A stretch of DNA of 64,000 bases, from NCBI GenBank assembly GCA_903836465.1, contig CAILRB010000014.1, forward strand, positions 1 through 64,000. Direction: 5' to 3'. The position numbers were made by a program, and so were the translations under genes. This DNA is from an uncultured Chlorobiaceae bacterium (GTDB taxonomy: Bacteria; Bacteroidota; Chlorobiia; Chlorobiales; Chlorobiaceae). Positions 35,540 to 45,100 of this stretch are shown here, in pieces (the first letter of the stretch is position 1; the number at the start of each line of letters is the position of its first letter). Below the pieces are notes generated by a model. The model saw only the letters and a list, made by a program, of their open reading frames with translations. It did not search any database and had not been told where the DNA came from.

Positions 35540-36547
35540 ATGACAATAGCCAGCAGCAGATTCACCTGGAGCAGTTCTCCTGAAAATAGCGGTATGGCCT
35601 TCGAATATTCAGAGCAGGATATGCCACAAACACAGCATAAAATGCCTGAAGAGATAGGGCAAGGGTGGTTTCAGTCAATTCACTTGCCGTTGAATATGGT
35701 CATTCGTCGTGGCATTACTCACTTCAAACCGGAAGTATCGGGGAAACTGTTACCTGTTGCGACGATTGAAGAGCTTTTCTTTGAACCAGTGCTCTGTGTG
35801 CAGTCAACAAAAAAAGGACGTGTCGTGCTTTTGGATAACAGGCTCGGGAATGACTTTATTTTCGGCCACGAGCATTGTCTGTTTGAGCATATTAATGTTC
35901 GGAAAAGCCTCGTCCGATTGGATGGCAGCGAGGATATTGAAATGACCACTCTTGTCGTCGGTGAATCGGTACTGAATCAACTGCTCGGGAAAGAGTATGC
36001 GCAATCACTGTTGAGCGGACTGAACGTTACATTGATATCGTCTATAGCAGTCAACAAGGTCCCACAACACATTAACACGCTGCTTCATTCTTGTATATCA
36101 GATCATTTGACCGGACATATCGGAAAACTGCATATCCAGGCAAAAGTACTTGATTATCTTTGTGCTCTCTCTCAACATTTTGTTGGTGCGACCGAAAACC
36201 AGACGCCGGAGTCAGAAATACAAACGCGGATACATCAGATGCATGATGATCTTCTTCAACTGGCAGGGAAGGTGCCGTCTCTGAACGAGCTGGCGGTGAA
36301 GTATGATATACCTGGTCGAAAGCTGAAAGAGGGATTTACGGCCATATACGGAAAGTCCCTTTTCAGCTACATCTCAGAAGTACGCCTTAAAGAATCACAT
36401 ACTGTTCTGATAGAAACAGATATCCCAATGAAAACCATCGCCAAAAATCTGGGATACTCACATGTCAATCACTTTATAACCGCTTTCGGCAAGCAATTCG
36501 GCTATTCGCCCGGCATTGTGAGGAAGAAATTCGCAAAAAAAACATAA
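35540..36547 (+). CDS. AraC-family transcriptional regulator
   Basis: A 335-residue regulator with a C-terminal double HTH (PSLNELAVKYDIPGRKLKEGF and DIPMKTIAKNLGYSHVNHFI, then FGKQFGYSPGIVRKKF). The N-terminal 230 residues are a variable sensory domain, PchR-like in look (FQSIHLPLNMVIRRGITHF). The ligand is unknown. The gene sits between the divergent arsR unit and the co-directional mod operon, so either could be its target. AAGGT precedes the start. Confidence 0.85.
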   Translation: MTIASSRFTWSSSPENSGMAFEYSEQDMPQTQHKMPEEIGQGWFQSIHLPLNMVIRRGITHFKPEVSGKLLPVATIEELFFEPVLCVQSTKKGRVVLLDNRLGNDFIFGHEHCLFEHINVRKSLVRLDGSEDIEMTTLVVGESVLNQLLGKEYAQSLLSGLNVTLISSIAVNKVPQHINTLLHSCISDHLTGHIGKLHIQAKVLDYLCALSQHFVGATENQTPESEIQTRIHQMHDDLLQLAGKVPSLNELAVKYDIPGRKLKEGFTAIYGKSLFSYISEVRLKESHTVLIETDIPMKTIAKNLGYSHVNHFITAFGKQFGYSPGIVRKKFAKKT

Positions 36548-36649
36548 TTTTTTATTACGTTTAGCCCTGAAATTCGAATAATCAAAGAGAACAAGAAATA
36601 AATAGGAGCAAACTCTATCGCGTTTTTTTCCATGATTTTTTTTGTATAG

Positions 36650-36675
36650 GGATATATAGTTAATGCTATAACGAT
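36650..36675. promoter_or_regulatory. ModE-like operator before the mod operon
   Basis: GGATATATA (36650-36658) and TATAACGAT (36667-36675) form an imperfect palindrome. The right arm matches the E. coli ModE half-site. The arms have the same register as the consensus, in which TATATA repeats are 6 bases apart (here one TA is GC). It ends 15 bases before the modD start codon, so a bound repressor would block transcription or initiation. Confidence 0.55.
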
Positions 36676-36689
36676 TAAGGACAGCAACA

Positions 36690-37544
36690 ATGCTCTATCA
36701 ACTGTCTGACACCGACATAGAACGGTTTATCGAAGAGGATGTGCCTTATGGTGATCTGACGACCTTACTGCTCGGCATCGGCGCTTTGGAGGGAAAGATC
36801 ACCTTTACAAGCCGTGAAATAACAACACTCTGCTGCACGGAGGAAGCTTCGCGTGTTCTGGAACATTGCGGAGCATCGGTAACCTTCTGCATGAAAAGCG
36901 GAACAACCGTTGACGCTGGGGTTGTCATCCTTTCAGCCAACGGATCTGCAGATGCTCTTCATGCCGGATGGAAAGTGGCACTGAATTTGCTTGAGTACGC
37001 CTCAGGTATTGCTACCCGGACAAGGAACATCGTCAACCGGGTAAAAGAGGTCGATCCTGGTATGAGAGTCCTCACAACCCGAAAGTCCTTCCCCGGAACA
37101 AAAAAAATTGCGATCAAGGCCATCATCGCTGGCGGGGCACTCCCCCATCGGCTCGGCTTGTCAGAGTCTGTGCTTGTTTTCCGGCAACATACAGCTTTTT
37201 GCGGTGGCCTTGACAATTTTCTTCAAACCGTAACCGATTTGAAAACCAAAACACCAGAACATAAAATCATTGTTGAAGCTGAAACTGCGGAGGATGCAAT
37301 GAAAATAGCTGCTGCGGGCGTTGATGTGGTTCAGATTGACAAGCTTCCTCCTGAAGAGCTCTCAGTGCTCGTCAGGAGGCTTCACCAGGAGGCTCCCGGC
37401 GTCACTGTTTCGGCGGCAGGCGGTATCACGGCGCAAAATGCCTCAGCGTATGCCGAAACCGGGGTTGATATCCTTGTGTTGTCGTCCGTCTATTTCGGGA
37501 AACCCTCTGACATTGCTGTTTCAATGTTTCCTTTACCATCATAA
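36690..37544 (+). CDS. modD: ModD, quinolinate phosphoribosyltransferase-like protein of the molybdate operon
   Basis: A 284-residue protein with the NadC fold. It opens YQLSDTDIERFIEEDVPYGDLTT, typical of ModD (quoted part: DIERFIEEDVPYGDLTT). The core has ATRTRNIVNRVKEVDPGMRVLTTRK, where ModD and NadC share the phosphoribosyl site (part: VLTTRKSFPGTKKIAIKA). The C-terminal VSAAGGITAQNASAYAETG is the barrel phosphate site. ModD occurs in molybdate operons but its reaction is not established. It is the first gene of modD-modA-modB-modC, with a ModE-like site just upstream. Confidence 0.9.
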   Translation: MLYQLSDTDIERFIEEDVPYGDLTTLLLGIGALEGKITFTSREITTLCCTEEASRVLEHCGASVTFCMKSGTTVDAGVVILSANGSADALHAGWKVALNLLEYASGIATRTRNIVNRVKEVDPGMRVLTTRKSFPGTKKIAIKAIIAGGALPHRLGLSESVLVFRQHTAFCGGLDNFLQTVTDLKTKTPEHKIIVEAETAEDAMKIAAAGVDVVQIDKLPPEELSVLVRRLHQEAPGVTVSAAGGITAQNASAYAETGVDILVLSSVYFGKPSDIAVSMFPLPS

Positions 37545-37547
37545 AAC

Positions 37548-38306
37548 ATGCTGGATATGAAAAATTCAATGAAGCGAATCACTCTCCTCTATGTGATATT
37601 TCTCATCATGACTGCTCCGGCAATGGCTGGAGAGCTGAACCTTTCGGTTGCTGCAAGCCTGAAAGAGGTCATCAATGAGCTGACTGCCAGTTACATAGCA
37701 AAACATCCCGCAACGGTGTTTGTTAAAAATTTTGGCTCTTCCGGAACACTTGCCGGTCAAATTGAAAACGGCGCTCCGGCTGACCTCTTTATTGCAGCAA
37801 ACACGGAGTGGATGGAATACCTGAAAAAGAAAAATCTTGTTGATGGCAGCAGCGAAAAGACGTTTGCCTTTAACTCTCTTGTTTTTGCTGGAACGACGAA
37901 GAAGCATGTTTCTTCAATGAATGATCTGCCTGTGCTGGAGAAAATTGCTATCGGAAGTCCAAAAAGTGTGCCAGCAGGTGAGTATGCCATGGCTGCCATA
38001 ACAAAAGCAGACATTGCAACAAAGCTTGAGGGCAAGCTGGTTATGGCCAAGGACGTCAGAGAGTGCCTCATGTATGCGGAAATCGGTGAGGTGGATGGTG
38101 CCTTTGTTTATCGCACCGATGCACTGCAGGCACAAAAAGCAAAGTTACTCTTTGTGGTACCGCAAAAGCTTTACCCGAGAGTTGTTTACCCAATGGCGTT
38201 GACCGTAAAAGCGGCACAGAACAGCGAGGCAAAGACATTCGAGGCATATCTGCAAGGGGCTGAGGCTAAATCTGTTCTTCGTAAATATGGCTTTCTCCTG
38301 AAATAA
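37548..38306 (+). CDS. modA: Molybdate ABC transporter substrate-binding protein
   Basis: A 252-residue periplasmic protein with a signal peptide (MKRITLLYVIFLIMTAPAMA, cut before GEL). Oxyanion contacts match ModA: LSVAASLKEVINEL, NFGSSGTLAGQIENGAPADLF (quoted part: GSSGTLAGQIENGAPADLF), SPKSVPAGEYAM and LMYAEIGEVDGAFVY. It binds molybdate or tungstate. Three in-frame ATGs lie within the first eight codons; any could be used. It starts 3 bases after modD and ends 1 base before modB. Confidence 0.95.
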   Translation: MLDMKNSMKRITLLYVIFLIMTAPAMAGELNLSVAASLKEVINELTASYIAKHPATVFVKNFGSSGTLAGQIENGAPADLFIAANTEWMEYLKKKNLVDGSSEKTFAFNSLVFAGTTKKHVSSMNDLPVLEKIAIGSPKSVPAGEYAMAAITKADIATKLEGKLVMAKDVRECLMYAEIGEVDGAFVYRTDALQAQKAKLLFVVPQKLYPRVVYPMALTVKAAQNSEAKTFEAYLQGAEAKSVLRKYGFLLK

Positions 38307-38307
38307 T

Positions 38308-38994
38308 ATGGTGCTGGCACCGGAAGATATAACCGCAATCTGGCTGTCAATAAAAGTTGCGCTGACGGCGACAGCAATCTCATTGCCTTTCGGTTTTACC
38401 ATCTCATGGCTGATCGTTTTTAAACCATTCAGAGGAAAAGTTTTACTGGAAGTTTTTATTAACCTTCCACTGACACTGCCTCCGGTGGTCATTGGTTTTT
38501 TTCTGCTGCTGCTTCTCGGCAAACACGGCTGGATAGGAAAACTGCTGGCAGAGTATGGAATAGTCCTCATCTTCACCTGGAAAGCCGCCGTTATTGCCTC
38601 AGCAACAGTCGGCTTTCCGCTGCTTGTACGCTCCATCCGCCTTGGGATGGAATCAATCGACCGGCAACTTATTGATGCTTCACGGACTCTTGGCGCTCAC
38701 TGGTATGATACTCTTCTGACGATCATTCTGCCTCTTTCTTTCCGGGGTATTCTGGCTGGCTCATCGCTGATGTTTGCCCGCAGCCTTGGAGAATTCGGAG
38801 CAACCATCATTGTTGCCGGCAATATTCCGGGAATAACGCAAACGATTCCTCTGGCTATCTATGATTATGCCAGCTCACCCTCAAGCACCACGATGGCTCT
38901 TTCTCTCTGTATGGTCTCAGTCCTTATTTCAGTGAGCGTGCTTTTTCTGCATGAAGGGCTCACCCGCAAGCTTGACCGGAGCAGAGCATTATGA
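38308..38994 (+). CDS. modB: Molybdate ABC transporter permease
   Basis: A 228-residue inner-membrane permease with five to six hydrophobic segments, the N-terminal WLSIKVALTATAISLPFGF, the LPLTLPPVVIGFFLLLLLGK stretch typical of ModB, and the EAA-type coupling loop DASRTLGAHWYDTLLTIILP (about residues 123-142). It forms the channel for ModA and ModC. The last four bases overlap modC (ATGA). Confidence 0.95.
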   Translation: MVLAPEDITAIWLSIKVALTATAISLPFGFTISWLIVFKPFRGKVLLEVFINLPLTLPPVVIGFFLLLLLGKHGWIGKLLAEYGIVLIFTWKAAVIASATVGFPLLVRSIRLGMESIDRQLIDASRTLGAHWYDTLLTIILPLSFRGILAGSSLMFARSLGEFGATIIVAGNIPGITQTIPLAIYDYASSPSSTTMALSLCMVSVLISVSVLFLHEGLTRKLDRSRAL

Positions 38995-40046
38995 CGCTGC
39001 ATATCGATATTGAAAAAAAACTGGGGACATTTTCACTTCAGGTGAAAGCTGATGTTTCGGGCGAAAGAACAGGAATTTTTGGAGAGTCAGGGAGCGGAAA
39101 ATCAACGCTGATGCATCTTGTTTCAGGCCTTATGCAGCCAGACAAGGGTGAAATTATTCTTGATGATCAGTGCCTGTTCAGCAGCTTTAAAAAAACCAAT
39201 ATTTCAGCGGAACAACGACGCATTGCCATTGTGTTTCAGCAGGCGATGCTTTTCCCTCACCTGAGCGTCAAGGCAAACCTGCTCTATGGTTTTAAACGGT
39301 GCCGTACGGAAAACAGGCTTATCAAACCGGAAACACTGATTGATCTGCTCAAATTGCAGCCACTGCTGCAGCGAGGCGTTGAATATCTTTCCGGAGGTGA
39401 AAAACAGCGGGTGGCGCTTGGCAGGGCAGTTCTTGCAAACCCGCGTCTGCTGCTGATGGATGAACCTCTGTCGGCTCTTGATGATACGCTCCGGTTCCAG
39501 ATCATCCCTTATCTGAGAAGTGTCAGCGAAGAATTCAGGATTCCCTACCTTTTCATATCACATTCACTGACAGAGATGCAACTGATGACCGATCATATCC
39601 TTGAAATTAAAAACGGTCGCTGCATTGATGAAACAACAGCCGAACAACTGGCAAGAAACCGGATGGCCCAAAGTCCGAACGGTTATATTAATCTTCTGCA
39701 TCTTTCCTGCCCAAATCAACAACGTGGTCTCTATAGTTATAAGTGGGGCAACAATATTTTATTTGTTTCAGCCGGAGAGCAAGCGGAACAATCGCTGTTT
39801 GAGCTTTCTTCACGCGAAATCATCCTTTTCAAAAAGCATCCTGAAGCGATCAGTGCAAGAAATCTTCTGGACTGCAGAGTTGCAGAGATGTTTGACTCCG
39901 ACGGAAGAGTCGGCGTTGTGCTTTCGGCCAACGGCGAAAAACTTGTCGCTGAAATTGTCCGCCAGGCAGCAGATGAGCTGGATATCACGATTGGTTCCTC
40001 CCTTTTTGCCGCAATAAAGGCCTCATCATTCAGAAAACTCGCATAA
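38991..40046 (+). CDS. modC: Molybdate ABC transporter ATP-binding protein
   Basis: A 351-residue ATPase with Walker [11 protein letters not shown], the Q-loop VFQQAMLFPHL, signature LSGGEKQRVALGRAVL, Walker B LLMDEPLSALD and the H-loop LFISHSL. The C-terminal 110 residues form a MOP/TOBE oxyanion-binding domain (SSREIILFKKHPEAISARN and RVGVVLSANGEKLVAEI), which in ModC senses molybdate. The length is standard. A 63-base gap separates it from the SDR gene, which may be in the same transcript. Confidence 0.95.
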   Translation: MTLHIDIEKKLGTFSLQVKADVSGERTGIFGESGSGKSTLMHLVSGLMQPDKGEIILDDQCLFSSFKKTNISAEQRRIAIVFQQAMLFPHLSVKANLLYGFKRCRTENRLIKPETLIDLLKLQPLLQRGVEYLSGGEKQRVALGRAVLANPRLLLMDEPLSALDDTLRFQIIPYLRSVSEEFRIPYLFISHSLTEMQLMTDHILEIKNGRCIDETTAEQLARNRMAQSPNGYINLLHLSCPNQQRGLYSYKWGNNILFVSAGEQAEQSLFELSSREIILFKKHPEAISARNLLDCRVAEMFDSDGRVGVVLSANGEKLVAEIVRQAADELDITIGSSLFAAIKASSFRKLA

Positions 40047-40109
40047 TCTCCCGTCAGTCAACTTTTTACAAAGCAATGGTGTTCAAAGAACATTAAAAGA
40101 ACATAAATT

Positions 40110-40856
40110 ATGGCGGATATGAGCTTTTCAGGTAGAAAAGTATGCTTTATAACCGGCGCTTGTGGTGCTGTAGGCAGTGAAATCGCACTCTCGATAGCGG
40201 GACAGGGGTACACCATTTTTTTTACCTGGCACTCGTCCGCAGAAAAAGCAGAGCAAACCCTTGAAAAAATCCGCTGGATTAGTCCTGAATCGCAGATGAT
40301 CCAGTGTGACGTCTCAAAATGCAGCGATATCATCAATGCATTTTCGGTATTTCAGAAACAGTTTGACCGACTTGATCTGCTTGTAACAAGCGCTTCAAAT
40401 TTTTTCAGTACTCCTCTGCCTGATGTTACCGAACAGGGATGGGACTCTCTGGTCAACACCAATCTGAAGGGAACATTCTTCACCATGCAGGAAGCGGCCA
40501 GAATAATGGTGAAACAACCATTTGTCTCCCGAATCATTTCCATGACCGATATTTCGGCTGACCTTGTCTGGCGAAACTTTGCACCCTATACGGTTGCGAA
40601 AGCCGGAATCCAGCACTTGACAAAAGTCTTTGCGAAGAGCTTTGCTCCCACTATTCTTGTCAATTCAATCGCACCCGGGACGATTACGGTAAATCCTGAA
40701 AAAGATATGGAGACTCAGCAAGAGATGCTAAAAAAAATACCGCTCAAACGACTTGGCGACCCTCTTGATATCATCAGAACCATTATATTTCTTCTCGAAA
40801 GCGACTATATCACGGGTCAGATTATTAATGTTGACGGTGGCAGACTTCTTCAGTAA
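40110..40856 (+). CDS. Short-chain dehydrogenase, pteridine-reductase-like
   Basis: A 248-residue Rossmann-fold SDR. The cofactor site is [15 protein letters not shown]. The catalytic stretch reads [21 protein letters not shown]: an Asp stands where classical SDRs have Ser, 13 residues before the Tyr, with Lys 4 after it. This is the Asp-Tyr-Lys pattern and spacing of pteridine reductase 1 and FolM. It ends with [12 protein letters not shown]. Its place right after modC suggests a pterin-related role, for example dihydropterin reduction, but this is inference from motif and context. Confidence 0.8.
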   Translation: MADMSFSGRKVCFITGACGAVGSEIALSIAGQGYTIFFTWHSSAEKAEQTLEKIRWISPESQMIQCDVSKCSDIINAFSVFQKQFDRLDLLVTSASNFFSTPLPDVTEQGWDSLVNTNLKGTFFTMQEAARIMVKQPFVSRIISMTDISADLVWRNFAPYTVAKAGIQHLTKVFAKSFAPTILVNSIAPGTITVNPEKDMETQQEMLKKIPLKRLGDPLDIIRTIIFLLESDYITGQIINVDGGRLLQ

Positions 40857-40938
40857 GAGTGACATGCAAAGACCAGATTGTTTTTGTACATTGTTTTTTA
40901 ATATTCTTGCAGTAACTCATCAACAGTTTTTAACACTT

Positions 40939-41214
40939 ATGGAACAAGAAGTTCAGGTTACGATACACAGCAGTCAACCAGATAATTTATCAGAAGAAGA
41001 ACCTCAGGAAACGCGCATTCCTGGACAAGTAAAAGAGATAAGTGAAGCACTCTCCGAAGCTTTTTCCTGTTTCAGGGAAAGTGAATCGTATAATCAGCTC
41101 TTGAAAAGCGCTGAAAAAGCAAGGGAGTATATCAGGAAAAATCCTGGTCAGGCAATGTTGTATTCATTGGGTGCTGGTGCCTTGTTCGGACTTTTCATGA
41201 AAAGAAAGCGATAA
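40939..41214 (+). CDS. Small C-tail-anchored protein, DUF883 (YqjD/ElaB)-like
   Basis: A 91-residue protein. A polar helical N-terminus (ISEALSEAFSCFRES then LKSAEKAREYIRKNPGQ) ends in a short membrane segment with a basic tail (AMLYSLGAGALFGLFMKRKR). This is the layout of YqjD/ElaB proteins, which anchor to the inner membrane and in E. coli bind ribosomes in stationary phase. The frame is open to 40753, but that part overlaps the SDR; the ATG at 40939 is chosen. First of three small membrane genes. Confidence 0.7.
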   Translation: MEQEVQVTIHSSQPDNLSEEEPQETRIPGQVKEISEALSEAFSCFRESESYNQLLKSAEKAREYIRKNPGQAMLYSLGAGALFGLFMKRKR

Positions 41215-41235
41215 CAAGCAGTTATTTCAGATACT

Positions 41236-41637
41236 ATGATGAGTACTCAACAGGGAGATAGTCTCGACCCGACGAAAGAAAAGCAAAAAAACAGCCGGTT
41301 CCATAAACTCTTTGATGATACGGCAATGTCGACGTATAACGATGTTGTTTCTATCATTGACGCTAAAATCGAACTGCTCAAGATAGAGGTAACCGAGAGG
41401 ATCTCTTTTGTCGGCTCGGCAGTTATTCTAAGCGTTATCCTGATTATTGGAATTGGCTACCTTCTCACAACCTTTGCACTTCTGACAGGGGAACTGTTAG
41501 GACATCCTTTTCTTGGTTATCTCGTGGTAAGCCTTATTTTCCTTTCGTGCTTTTTATTTTTTACTAAATTCAAACCGTTACTTCTTAAAAAACTGATCCA
41601 AAAACTTCTTTTATCCGTCCATGACTACAACAAATGA
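41236..41637 (+). CDS. Phage-holin-3/YqjE-like membrane protein
   Basis: A 133-residue protein with a helical start (TAMSTYNDVVSIIDAKIELLKIEVTERI; key part YNDVVSIIDAKIELLKIEV) and two membrane segments (FVGSAVILSVILIIGIGYLL and LGYLVVSLIFLSCFLFF). This matches the YqjE/Phage_holin_3_6 group (PF07332). The name holin is historical and no lysis function is implied. It starts 21 bases after the DUF883-like gene and overlaps the next gene by 17 bases. Confidence 0.78.
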   Translation: MMSTQQGDSLDPTKEKQKNSRFHKLFDDTAMSTYNDVVSIIDAKIELLKIEVTERISFVGSAVILSVILIIGIGYLLTTFALLTGELLGHPFLGYLVVSLIFLSCFLFFTKFKPLLLKKLIQKLLLSVHDYNK

Positions 41638-42010
41638 GCCTTTAGTAGGCATTCAGGCGCGCATTGAAGAACTGCAAAACACTATTGCAGAAAAAGAAGA
41701 GCAAATCAAAACAAGAGCCAGAAAACTGAAAGAAGGGCTCCAAGAGGAGATTTCTCCAACAAAATTTATCAGGCGCCACCCTTTTGAAACTGTCGGAACA
41801 AGTTTTCTTGCCGGACTGCTCATCACAACTGCATTGAGAAGTCACAGAAGCCCTTCTGCGCAAGAAGAGGGTCAACTCAACACCACATCGCAATTTATTC
41901 CAACGCAGGGCAAAACAGCCCTCTCTGCCATCGGACTGGAAGTACTGCGCTCTGTAAAAGATCTTGGATTTACCTACCTTCAGCGCTACCTCGATAATAA
42001 AATTAAATAG
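41621..42010 (+). CDS. Small membrane-associated protein of the YqjD/YqjE cluster, unknown function
   Basis: A 129-residue protein with an N-terminal coiled coil (IEELQNTIAEKEEQIKTRARKL), a short hydrophobic centre (PFETVGTSFLAGLLITTAL) and a C-terminal amphipathic part (LEVLRSVKDLGFTYLQRYL). The RHPFETVG.SFLAG stretch resembles the membrane-anchor part of DUF883 proteins (RxxPxxxxxxAxxxG). It overlaps the YqjE-like gene by 17 bases. No enzymatic motif is seen. It is followed by 164 bases with no clear gene before GH13. Confidence 0.6.
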   Translation: MTTTNEPLVGIQARIEELQNTIAEKEEQIKTRARKLKEGLQEEISPTKFIRRHPFETVGTSFLAGLLITTALRSHRSPSAQEEGQLNTTSQFIPTQGKTALSAIGLEVLRSVKDLGFTYLQRYLDNKIK

Positions 42011-42174
42011 CCTTCCTTCAAGCCTCTCCGCCTATTATAAAAGCGCAGAACTAACAATCAGACTATTTTCGAGAAATTCCGTACTTTGTCAGAGTGCGTA
42101 AACAGGCCTTGCAAAATCGCAGGACCGCGCAAAAATTTTAACCAGCTTAATGCTTTGGTATTGCATCTCCTCCT

Positions 42175-45100
42175 ATGACAATCAAGCAAAACCCGCCAGT
42201 GTTGCAGAACAAAGAACACTTTTACGTCAACCGTAAGGCCCGAGAACTTTTTCATCTGACTGATCCTGAGTTTCTCTCTTTGCCTGGCTCTGCTCAGGAA
42301 AGTTTGAAAACGTCAGAAAGACAGGCCGCTGTCATCAATGATTTTCTCATAAAGCAGAAAGGTGCAGACACAAAACCTGTGCTGCCGGCACAGCTTCACG
42401 GAATGAAACTGCTGCATGCGCTGTTTCATTCTATCATGTCGAAAGCAATAGCGTTACGGCAACCAAACTTTCTTGACAACGTCTACGGAACGCTGATCGA
42501 ATTGCTCTCCTCAAAACAATCAGAACAGTACCTGAACCGCTTTATTACCTCGTTTCCCACGCCAAAAATCTATGCCGGCGCTGAATCACCCGCTGAATGG
42601 CTGAAACAGCAGAACAATAAAACAGACGTTCTTGAAGAGTCTTTCCTTGTCTGGCTGAATAACCAGAATCCGGCTCTTGAACAGTTTTCTGATCTTTTGA
42701 ACGATGAAACACTGACGAAAGAGAGCGCGTATCAGAAGCTGATCATGACCATGCGAAGCTCAATGCAGGCGATGGGACCCGTTGGACCTGATGATCTCGA
42801 CCTTGCGGAATTACTTTTCATGCCCATAAGACATGCGCCTACTTCCATTCTGGAGCAGCTTCGCTACATCCGTCTGAACTGGGGAGAACTGCTTGATGAA
42901 TCGCCATTTTGGGAATTACTGGCAGGCGCCATCAATTATATTGAGGATGAAGACAAATACCTCTTCTTTGAGCAGATTGCCCATGAAAAAGCCCTTCGCA
43001 ACGATGGCTATGAGTTTGAAAAAGCTGCACACGTTCCCGATTACACTTTTGATGATGCCAATGCTCCGGCTAACTACTCTGTAGACTCATCGTGGATGCC
43101 TGAAGTGGTCATGCTTGCAAAAAGCACCTATGTCTGGCTTGACCAGCTCAGCAAAATTTATCGACGTCCGGTTCACCGTCTTCAGGATATTCCCGATGAA
43201 GAGCTGGATGCTATCGCGGATCGCGGATTCACGGCTTTATGGCTGATAGGACTCTGGCAACGAAGCTTTGCGTCACAGAAAATCAAACAGATACATGGAA
43301 ATCCTGAAGCAAAAGCCTCAGCTTACGCCCTTGAAAAATATGATATTTCTGACGACATCGGCGGCTATGAAGGGTATCTGAACCTTATGCACAGGGCAAA
43401 ACAACGCGGGGTTCGTCTTGCAAGCGACATGGTTCCCAACCATACCGCCATGGATTCCGAGCTGGTAAGAAACAATCCTGACTGGTTTCTCTCGGCACAC
43501 ACACCACCTTACTATAATTATTCCTATAATGGGCCAAACCTCAGCAACGACCCCCGTTACGGTATCTATCTCGAAGATGGCTACTGGAACCGTTCCGATG
43601 CTGCTGTCGCTTTCAAGCGGATTGATTACCTGACTGGTGATACCCGCTATATTTATCATGGCAATGATGGCACCATGATGCCATGGAATGATACAGCCCA
43701 ACTTAACTTTCTCAGCGCAGAGGTGCGCGAAGGGGTGATTCAGCAGATTCTGCACGTCGCAAGAATGTTCCCCATTATCCGATTTGATGCAGCAATGGTG
43801 CTGGCAAAACGGCACATACAGCGCCTCTGGTTCCCCCTTAACGGCCACACCGCAGGCGTCCCTTCACGCTCTTCCTACAGCATGAGTATGGCTGAATTTG
43901 ATGCCGCCATACCCGAAGAGTTTTGGCGTGAAGTCGTTGACCGCATTCATCAGGAGGTGCCCGACACGCTTCTGCTTGCTGAGGCATTCTGGATGCTTGA
44001 AGGCTATTTTGTCCGCACCCTCGGCATGCACAGGGTCTATAACAGCGCCTTTATGCACATGCTGAAGAAAGAAGATAATGCCAAATACCGGTACCTGATC
44101 AAGAACACCCTTGAATTCGACCCCGAAATTCTCAAGCGGTATGTAAACTTCATGAACAACCCTGATGAAGATACCGCCATTGAACAATTTGGTCGGGGGG
44201 ATAAATATTTTGGTGTCTGTATGATGATGCTTACCATGCCGGGTCTGCCCATGTTCGGCCATGGACAGGTTGAAGGCTTTACGGAGAAGTATGGTATGGA
44301 ATACGCCAAAGCCTATTATGATGAACAACCGGATGAACACCTCGTCTGGCGACACTATCATGAGATCTTCCCGATCATGAAAAAGCGTCCCCTCTTTGCC
44401 GAGGTATGCAACTTTTTCCTTTATGATGTTTATTCCCCGGAAGGAATAGTAAACGAGAATATTTTTGCCTATTCCAACCGACTTGGTATCGAAACAGCCC
44501 TGGTTGTCTTCAACAACTGCTTTGAGCAGGCTACAGGATGGATTAAAATGTCAGTCGGCTACCGCCAGCACGGTGAAATCCGGCAGAGTTCCCTCTCTGA
44601 AGGGCTTAATCTGAGCAATCAACACAACACTTTTGTTGTGTTCAAGGATCATACCAGCGGCCTTGAGTTTATCCGCTCCTGCCAGGAGATTGCTGACCGT
44701 GGTCTGCTGGTTGCCGTTGATGGCTACAAGTACAACGTCTTCCTTGACTTCAGAGAGGTGCATCCTTCAAAACTGAGACCCTATTACCAGTTGGCTGCGG
44801 AACTCAACGGAGGCGGCACTCCCTCAATTGAACTAGCCGCTCTCACCATAAGTCTCTCCCCGCTGCACAGAATCATTACTGCGGCCCTGGTTCCTGATGA
44901 AACGAAGGCGACCCTTGAGGAAGAGACGTTTGAAACAACCCTGGTCACACTGCTTGAAACGGTTGCCCGACAGTTCAGTGAGCTCATGGAAAAACCGCTT
45001 GACGTACCTGAAAACCTTGCGGCTCAGGCGACTGAACTTTACAATCAGGCGCTCCTGCTGCCCGATCTGCTGAAGAAAAATTCAGACTCCCGAAAAATTC

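Noticed and set aside
41236-41637. Phage lysis holin
   Set aside because: The family name is historical; no endolysin or phage gene is nearby and the cluster matches YqjD/YqjE-type proteins.
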